Source of the DNA: Euphorbia lathyris
Taxonomy: Eukaryota; Streptophyta; Magnoliopsida; Malpighiales; Euphorbiaceae
DNA length: 64,000 bases
NCBI RefSeq assembly: GCF_963576675.1
Contig: NC_088913.1
Location: 82,769,001-82,833,000, forward strand
Direction: 5' to 3'
Positions 56,612 through 64,000 of the stretch are shown here, piece by piece. The notes below the pieces were generated by a model. The model was not told the DNA's origin. It worked only from the letters and a program-made list of their open reading frames with translations, and searched no databases. Each line of letters begins with the position of its first letter. Position 1 is the first letter of the stretch. The position numbers and the translations under genes were made by a program.

Positions 56612-57115
56612 GACAGTTGTAATATTTGTTCATTAATATTTCAATTCAATTTAGTATCTTTGCAACCTTAATATTATGTTTATATGGAAGTTCTTGAAAA
56701 TATAAAGTTAATATGACCATGAAAGTTCTTGAAAATATAAAATTAATATATAGGTAATATGGAATTCAATAAAATATTAAGTTACTATGGATCATCCTCC
56801 TCCGTGCAGCAGCATTTAATGGTCGAGCCATTTTCACTGTTATAAATGAAGGAGCATAATAATATAGTATCAAAATAACATTAATAGTATAACATTGAAA
56901 TAGCATAATAATATAGTAACAAAATAACATTAATAGTGTAACATTGAATGAGCATAATAATATAGTAACAAAATAACATTAATAGTGTAACATTGAAGGA
57001 GCATAATAATATTGTAACAAAATAACATTAATAGTGTAAAATTGAAGGAGCATAATAATATAGTAACATTAATACAACATGTCCATCATGAAAGCAGAAT
57101 GAATTTACGAAGTTT
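56612..57115. repeat. convergent 3' region with a 49-bp tandem repeat
   Basis: AGCATAATAATATAGTAACA starts at 56853 (variant), 56902, 56951, 57000 (variant) and 57049: a 49-bp unit, about 4.7 copies from 56848 to 57080. It lies between the stop of the mobile domain gene and the stop of the minus-strand ORF, where transcripts from both TIRs end. Confidence 0.88.
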
Positions 57116-57637
57116 CTACATACGAAACGTCGTATAGCAACATCGAGGCAAACAACTTGGCAAAAAGGATTGGAAATCATCATCATCAGAAGATAAGTCT
57201 GAGGTTGATAATGTTGGCTCATTGGTTGTGGGTGATTCACCATGAACCATATCTAAACGAATTTCCATGATATCTATTTCACGCTGCAACTGTTCTTTCA
57301 CAAGAATTATTTCTTCAGTTGTTCGCCTTAGCATCGTGGCAGATGTGATTTTCGGCCTTACTATAGAGTGGCATACACAATATGCTTCAAGCTCACACCT
57401 TACTTCCCATAACCTCATCCATGTTGCCGGAATGTACTCATTAACTATGCAATTATTTGGTAATTCCTTACTGTGGTAACCCTCAAAAATATGACCTGCA
57501 TCAGTGCGCACCAGATGGTAGTATGGTTTCGCAGTGTTGAATTTATGTTTTTTACCATACCATGTTTCACAATCCGGGTCCATATAATTATCTAGTATTT
57601 CTCCATTGTCGAACCGGTTGTAGCGCCAGTGGTCCAT
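57116..57637 (-). CDS. unidentified MULE-encoded protein (173 aa)
   Basis: I do not recognise this protein. Intact ORF from Met 57637 to TAG/TAA 57116, no internal stop. N-terminal half rich in Trp, Tyr, Asp (MDHWRYNRFDNGEILDNYM, CETWYGKKHKFNTAKPYYHL), middle with WMRLWEVRCELEAYCVCH. It continues with a helical, coiled-coil-prone stretch (TEEIILVKEQLQREIDIMEI) and an acidic Ser/Asp tail (SDLSSDDDDF). A splice-acceptor-like TTCTAATAG precedes the start codon by 3 bases, so an upstream noncoding exon, or a longer protein, is possible. It lies 124 bp downstream of the transposase stop on the same strand, in the place where a second MuDR-type product would be expected, but shows no similarity I can see to mudrB. 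Confidence 0.6.
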   Translation of the reverse strand: MDHWRYNRFDNGEILDNYMDPDCETWYGKKHKFNTAKPYYHLVRTDAGHIFEGYHSKELPNNCIVNEYIPATWMRLWEVRCELEAYCVCHSIVRPKITSATMLRRTTEEIILVKEQLQREIDIMEIRLDMVHGESPTTNEPTLSTSDLSSDDDDFQSFLPSCLPRCCYTTFRM

Positions 57638-57761
57638 ATCCTATTAGAATAAATCATATATCATCGGAAAAAAAAACAGAACACATAGTAGGAGAAATAA
57701 TATTGCATTAATAAAAGGTCATACAACTTCTACATAAGATAATAAAGGCAATGATGACACT

Positions 57762-60700
57762 CTACGAATTTAGACTATGACCTCTAGGTGTCCTAGAAGA
57801 GGAACCAGTATGTCTCCCACGTGAAACCTCGACCCTAGTATGACCTCCTTCATTCGTTTGTCTATTTGGGCATGTCTTCTTATTGTGTCCACTTTGCTTG
57901 CAAATGCTGCAGACATAACTAGTAAGTCCTGTCTCTATCATGTCCACTTCATTCCTAATTCTGGTTGACTTTGGTCTTCCTTTCTTCCGCTTACATTGTG
58001 GATCGACAATCAATGGTGGATAAATGAATGTCGGCCAATAGTCCTCGTGCGCAAGTGGTTGAAAAGGGTAGCTGTAGACCCGCAATGTTTCTGCAATGGT
58101 ATGCTCTTTGCCAACATATTGCCATAAATCGATGTGCAAATACATACAAACCGCCAATGTGTGTGAACATGGTATACGGAAATTCTAAAATTTCATACAT
58201 GTACAAGATCGATCGAGAAGGTTCACTATCTGTGTGTTGTTACCTTTATGCTTAATCGGATCATAAGCAGTCTTCACATGGCAAAGACCAGATTGTGTAT
58301 CAAACTCTGTGACCGTATGTCCACGTGCTCTTTCATTATACTTTTGTATCAAACCTTTGCACACTGGTGTGACCTCATCACCTGCTTCAAACCTGCCTCT
58401 GAAAGTCTTTCTACGAGAGTCAAAATAGTGCACCATTTTCGCAAATGTGTGTTCAATGATGTTTTGAATAGGCATTTGTCTAATGCCTTTCAAAACACCG
58501 TTTACACATTCGACGATATTGGTCGTCAGGTTCCCATATCTAGCACCATTGTCATACGATAAGCTCCATCGATCCAAACGTCTTTCCATTGCCCAGTTGT
58601 ATGACTGTACGTCCATCCCCTTTATTACTTCCATAATCTTCAGGAACTTGCGCAGTTGTGCTTGCGCCCCTATCAAAATTGAGTATAACATGGTGAAAAT
58701 TAAGTTAATCATATTAAATTATTAAAAATTACTAGGTTATTGTATAACACGTACCCGCCCGATAAAGGAGTTTTTTTATGCCAGTCTTCTTGAATGCATG
58801 ATTATAGTTGCTTACAAAGTGTCGGAGGCAAAATCGATGATATGCCATGGGTTCGTCCCATCCCAAGCTAGGGTTTTTCATGGCATTCAGTATGCCGGCA
58901 TGTCGATCTGAAATGACAGTTAGACCAGGTCGTTGAGTGACATGAGTCCGAATAGCATCCATGAACCAAGCCCAGCTAGACTGGTTCTCGCTTTCAACAA
59001 TCGCGAATGCAATCAGAAGTATATGATTATTGCCATCAAAGGAGGTTGCTACCAACAGAGTGTGTTTGTACTTTCCATACAGGAATGTACCGTCGATCAA
59101 AATGACTGGACGACAATGTTTAAAACCCTCGATACATGGTTTGAAGCTCCAAAACACTCGTTTGAAAATAGATGTACTCTGGTCGTGTGTTTCATTGGAC
59201 ACGATAATAGTAACAGATCCAGGGTTGTAATGTCTCATGGCGTTCAAGTATCGAGGCAACTTGTTGTATGAATCTTCCCAATTCCCGTACACCTGCTCCA
59301 AGGCCTTCTTCTTCCCAAACCATGCCTTTTTGTAAGTGATGTGGTACTTAAACAAGGTTTTGATGTTTGCTTGTATAACATCAATTCACAATCTTGGATC
59401 TTTAGCAACCATATCAATAATACAATTCGCTATCAGCCTGCTGTCTAGCTTCCTATGATCTTGTGTCAAACAAGAACTGATGCACGTATGAGGACCATTA
59501 TAAACAGTTATTATCCAATGTCCTTCTCTCTTTTTTAACATTGCCCTTAGCCACCATGGACAATTTTGTTCTGATTGCCAACATTTCAATACTACTTTAT
59601 GTGGCTTCGACTCAACCGTTGAGTACGACACATTCTTCCTCATAGAAAACTTCTTCACTGCTGCTAGCACATCATCCTTACAAACAAAAATTAATCCTTT
59701 TCGCAACTCTGAAACTCCATCCCAAATTGCCTCATCTTCCGATTCGTTAAGATTGCTATATACACGGTCTGGTTCTATCATTGAATATTCAGGTGCTGGG
59801 AAGACAAAGGATGATAAAGGGGCAACATCCGGGATACCATAGAATTCAAAAGCATTTGGTGGGGCTATATTTAAGTCCATCATTCCTGCAGTGCAAGAAA
59901 CCATACTGGGTGAATCATGCACGTTACCATCGACCATCTCATTTTGAAGGCCAACATCAACATCAACCCTAACCTCTTCTTCTCCTTGTTCTTCATGTTC
60001 TTCATGATCATCGTATTCTTCATAATCAAAATCGTCATCCATATCTAAGTCGACATCACTCTCGCTAGATATGCTTTCTCGACCCCCGTATTCACTTACC
60101 GGATCAGGTTCTGGTTCTTCTACATTTTGGCTAGCAATTCTTGTTGTATATTGACTACCTCTAGCTTCAAACGCAAATCCATGTTGGTGGCTAAATTGAC
60201 TACTTCCGCCTTCGCCTCTGCCTCCACCTTCGTTTGAGTTTGTGTATTGAACAATACTATGAAAGTTTTGAGCTTGCGAATCATTTGGATGACCATAATT
60301 TGGCGTTGAAAAATACCCGTCAAACACGCCACTAGGTGGGCAATCTACCGAATTAAAATTCGATGGGGGGGTGATAGCTTGTTCTAGCTGTTGATGGCCC
60401 TTCAATGTTCCATGTATTTCTATAACTTGTCTGGGTATTGACAAACTCATTGTATACAGGGAGCATATTTGATGTCGTTGCATTGTTTGTTGATGTTTCA
60501 ACTTTAAGATATAATTCTACCGTACGATATGTTGGTATGTTGCTCAAGTTATCGTAAATGAAATCAACATCATCGTCATTGGATATAGTCATATGAGAAA
60601 ATGACAATGAATCATCCCCGTAGATAGGAAATTTGTACACGATTCGTGTTAACTTCATACTACTGTCTAACTCAATCGCTCCTTCGAGATTAGATACAAG

Positions 60701-60838
60701 TTCCCCAAATGATGGTTTATTTCTAAACTTCAGTCGTTTACTTTTTGCGGATGTGGTAGACCAATCATATTCAAAATCACAACCACTAAAATTCATATTC
60801 CCGCCCCAACGTACGATATAATTAATATATCCTGCCAT
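57762..60838 (-). pseudogene. mudrA-type MULE transposase, damaged
   Basis: Two exons: 60838-58755 and 58669-57762, about 996 codons; intron GTACGTG...TTGATAG. Order: PB1-like N-terminal domain (about 8-115), Asn/Ser/Gly linker, acidic run (SDVDLDMDDDFDYEEYDD), MuDR DNA-binding domain (about 400-480; VLKCWQSEQNCPWWLRA), DDE transposase core (RPVILIDGTFLYGKYKHTLL, ISDRHAGILNAM, FCLRHFVSNYN, and NIVECVNG with the likely Glu), SWIM zinc finger (SCTCMKF...IPCSH), CCHC knuckle (CSICKQSGHNKKTC). Breaks: frame change at a seven-G run (+ strand 60365-60371), TGA 59386-59388 before the core, TAG 58185-58187 inside the SWIM finger. Catalytic residues remain. Acts in the nucleus on the element TIRs in the family. 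Confidence 0.88.
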
Positions 60839-61329
60839 TATATAGTACCTACATATAAAAATTATTTAATAGTTCTCCTATCAAAATTACTAGTATGGGA
60901 CATATTAGAAGCATTTATTTAATCAACATATATAATCAACGTTTGGGCCATTTTAGTCATTTGGGTTCGTAAATTTACAAATTCTACTAAATATCATTAA
61001 CTTACTTTGTTCAAACACACATGTAATCTATTTAAGTTCATAATTAAGACTTTTACATACATAATTCTTATTAAAATAGTTCTTATTAAAATAGTTAATA
61101 TTAAAATAGTTCATAATTAATAATTGTATATACAAAACTCTTATTTTAGTTCATAGTTACAACTTCTAAACATTATTAAACTCTACTTGTTTTCGAACAA
61201 TTTATATTTTAAGTCCTATATATTAATTAAACATTTTTTACCCTATAAAATTCTTATTAAAGTAGTTCGTATTTACTACTTTTATTTTAATTCACAATTC
61301 CTATTTCTACAAACAAAGTGCAAACATTT
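60839..61329. other. MULE DNA upstream of the transposase
   Basis: AT-rich leader between the transposase start and the inner edge of the right TIR. AAAATAGTT-like words repeat at 61070-61110. No ORF. Confidence 0.6.
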
Positions 61330-62944
61330 AACATAATTCTTACATTTTCTAACATTTAACATAATTCTAACATTATATCATATTTATAGTATTTTTATTT
61401 AATTATTTTAATCTCCAATATTAACATATTTCTAACATACATATCTAATATCACTTGAAATAAATAGATAATTACATACATTTTCTTTCTATAGAAGATT
61501 TCTTCTATTATGCACCACCATGAAAAAAATTAAAGATATTGTTATTATTAAGTAAACATATATAAAATAACCAAATTATTAATACTAATTACATATAACA
61601 AAATATTTCTAACATTTCACATATTAACCTAATTCTAACAAGTAGATAAATATTATCTCAAAAAATAGTATCTTTATTTTTTGTTCCATAAATAGTAGAT
61701 AAATATTATCTCAATAAATAGTAGATAAATATTATCTCAATAAAAACAATTATTTCAAACATTTAAAAAAAAAATAAAATAATTCTAACATTTATCATAA
61801 TTCTTACATTTTCTAACCTATTTCATGCTTTTTTAACCTATTTCAAACATTTATCATATTTCTAACCTATTTCAAACATTTCTTAACCTATTTCAAACAT
61901 TTAACATATTTATAACCTATTTCAAACATTTATCATATTTCTAACCTATTTCAAACAATTCTTAACCTATTTCAAACATTTAACATATTTATAACATATA
62001 TATCTAATATTAAACATAAATTTTTTTACACATTTCTCTAACACATTTATAGGTTTTTCATTTAATTTCCAACATTAACATATGAAATACATAAATAATT
62101 ATATACCTTTTTTTATTTAGTAGATTTCTTGTATTATGCACCAAAATGGAAAAAAAAATAAGGTCAATACATAGAAAATAACTAATGTATTAATACTAAT
62201 TACATATAAAGCAAAATTAGAGTGCTTAAACATACCTATAATTTGTTGAAACTCTTCCAAATAGGGTGAAAGATAATGGATGATTTTTTTTTAAATATGA
62301 GAGTTGAAGGATGAGGGAAAGAAAGAGTTTAAGAGAGGGTTTTTTTTTTTGAAAAATAAAGGAAAGAAAGATGAGAGAAATAGGAAAGAGTTTAATGGAT
62401 GATTTTGTTTGAAATATGAGGGTTGAAGGATGAGGGAAAGAAGAAAGAGTTTAAGAGAGAGTTTTGTTTGAAATATTAGGGTTGAAGAAGGAAGGAAATA
62501 AAGAGCGTAAGGGAATGAAGAATGAAGGAGGTAAAATAAAGGGTTTTAATAGAAAAAAAAATAAGTTATCTATATTCACCCCATGCATTTGGGGTGAATT
62601 AGTCTTTTTTCCACTGCTCCCGTGATGGGAGCAGTGAAGAAAAGAGAGAAGGAATATATTCCTTCTCTCTACGCAGAGTGTGGTCAAATCCACACTCTGC
62701 CACACTCTTTTTTTATAATTAAAACAGAGAAACCGGAAGGGACCCTTCCGGTTTCTCTGTTTTCAATTTAAAAAAAAAAAATAGAAACCGGAAGCTGGTC
62801 TTCCGGTTTCTTTGCAAAATGAAACCGGAAGACCAGCTTCCGGTTTCGAACCCGGTTAAACAAGCCCCACAGTGGGCATAATGTTTAACCGGGTACCACA
62901 ATGGACTTAAAGTCCATATTAAGCCCCATTTGGGAGCAAAATCC
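61330..62944 (-). repeat. right long TIR of the MULE
   Basis: Inverse copy of 52152-53895 with the same sequence of features read inward: palindromes (62944-62570), GA-rich stretch, splice-donor-like GGTATGT sites, and the AATAGGTTA array (61820-61990). Three CCGGAAG hairpins instead of four. It probably contains the transposase promoter. Confidence 0.85.
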
Positions 62945-62953
62945 TATACAAAC

Positions 62954-63483
62954 TCAATCAAACTTTTTTTTTCCTTCTTTGTTTCTCTTTTTGGTTTCAT
63001 GCAATTATATAGCCGACAAGCCGACCATTACAAATTCAAAGGTAATTATTAGGTAAAATAAATATAAAACTTAATACTCTTTATCTATTAATTTAACTAA
63101 ATAAGTGTTGGTGAGTTTGATAAAAAAAAAAAAGTGTATGATCACCCAAAGACATATTAACCAATATTTCTAACAAACATTTTGTATTGTTTGAACCATT
63201 CTCTAGGTTTTGTTTAAAGCCATACAAAGGATTTTGTTTTAACAAATTACCATATAAAAATACTCTTAACGTTAGAAATTTTACTCGTAACATCTAAAAT
63301 GGTATAATTTTACCCTAAACATTGATAGTCAAGAGCAATACGTTGATAAGTTTGGTCAATTGGAGAAATTATTCATCAAATTGTCTTCTCAGTCATAAAT
63401 TTTATCATCAAATTATTCATATGTGCGGCATTTTAACACTCATTACTAACAGATTGCAAACATATGATTAGATGTGAAAAGAA

Positions 63484-63534
<51 letters not shown>

Positions 63535-64000
63535 GTTTTGTACAAGTTGGATAAAAAAATTCAAATATTTCACCGAATTTAAAAATATTAATCTTCAATT
63601 CCATTAGTAAATCATAAAAAATATGAAATCTTTTTTTAGAATCAACTTAAGTGCAATTGGTATAAAATAAAGAACAAAATATTTGCGTTTTATAATAATG
63701 TCTAAAATTGACGAAACTTGCCAAGATTAGGAGTAAAATTGTTTTTGGTTGCTAACTTTAAAAGTAAAATTGTACTATTTTAGACGTTAATGGTAAAAGT
63801 GCTCCTACTTATAAACGTTAGAAATATTTTTGCACTATATCCTGAGTTATAGCTTAAATTACTCCATGTGCATTTATCTATTCAAAATATTTATCTTTGT
63901 CACCTATTATTTGGCAAGAAGGGCAAATACCAACATTTTGGTAGATAAGAGGCAAATAGTGTTTTAATCCTTTAAGTTATATATATTTTATAAACAAAGA
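62954..64000. other. AT-rich intergenic DNA with a TA microsatellite
   Basis: A pure TA run of 42 bp at 63489-63530. The 66-codon minus-strand open stretch at 63093-63293 has no motif. Nothing else seen. Confidence 0.6.

Larger units (their letters stand above)
52152..62944. mobile_element. 10.8-kb Mutator-like element (MULE) with long TIRs, carrying a plant mobile domain gene
   Basis: Both ends are GGATTTTGC...GCAAAATCC, flanked by CATACAAAC (52143-52151) and TATACAAAC (62945-62953): a 9-bp target duplication with one change, the Mutator hallmark. TIRs run about 1.7 kb (left) and 1.6 kb (right). Inside: a MAIN-like plant mobile domain gene (+, 54073-56611), an unidentified ORF (-, 57637-57116) and a mudrA-type transposase (-, 60838-57762). 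Gene order is convergent, as in maize MuDR, where each TIR drives one gene. Both large genes have disabling changes, so this copy is probably not autonomous now. Confidence 0.9.

Overview
This is plant nuclear DNA, most likely from a eudicot; I cannot name the species. The evidence is spliced genes with short AT-rich introns, a GARP/G2-like transcription factor, plant-specific transposon lineages (Tat Ty3/gypsy, Sirevirus-type Ty1/copia, RTE and L1 LINEs, a Mutator-like element carrying a plant mobile domain gene), many MITEs and a TRIM. Only one ordinary host protein gene is evident: a five-exon GARP factor on the minus strand at 19916-21498. There is also one intact-looking tRNA-Ser(GCU) gene at 13269-13350. 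Nearly everything else with structure is a mobile element or a relic.

Layout. 1-8829: a Tat-type gypsy element on the minus strand, cut off at the window edge, with its 5' LTR at 8347-8829. It has one long gag-pol frame broken by nonsense codons and a spliced gene in antisense (3-1872 +). It sits in an RTE LINE (8830-10675 +), whose 3' end abuts L1 relics (10676-12893). 13000-19900: AT-rich DNA with the tRNA gene, a TRIM nested in a foldback element, and several MITEs, one a hAT MITE with a perfect 8-bp target duplication. 19916-21498: the GARP gene. 24690-25025: two poly(A)-tailed insertions side by side. 25570-33700: gypsy and copia relics, the copia relic split by a 5.6-kb L1 (27792-33440, 17-bp target duplication). 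34300-37250: a hAT element and MITE/foldback elements. 37519-51710: an ~800-bp duplicated host unit; an 11.7-kb Sirevirus-like copia element (38327-50067) sits at the junction of the two copies, and a hAT element sits in the second copy. 52152-62944: a 10.8-kb Mutator-like element with 1.6-1.7-kb terminal inverted repeats (TIRs).

How the parts work together. The Mutator-like element is organised like a two-promoter transposon. Each long TIR faces inward: the left one leads into a MAIN-like plant mobile domain gene (54073-56611 +), the right one into a mudrA-type transposase (60838 to 57762 -). A third, intact ORF of unknown function (57637 to 57116 -) lies between them, and the two directions converge on a 49-bp tandem repeat. 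The transposase and mobile-domain genes both carry disabling changes. The Sirevirus copy has gag, pol and an envelope-like ORF. Its LTRs differ at only about 20 of 1407 positions by eye, so it is the youngest large insertion that can be dated here. Most inactivating changes in the older elements are single stop codons in otherwise continuous frames, a pattern expected of methylated-cytosine decay (inference).

All calls come from reading the sequence and recalled family knowledge; no database search was run.
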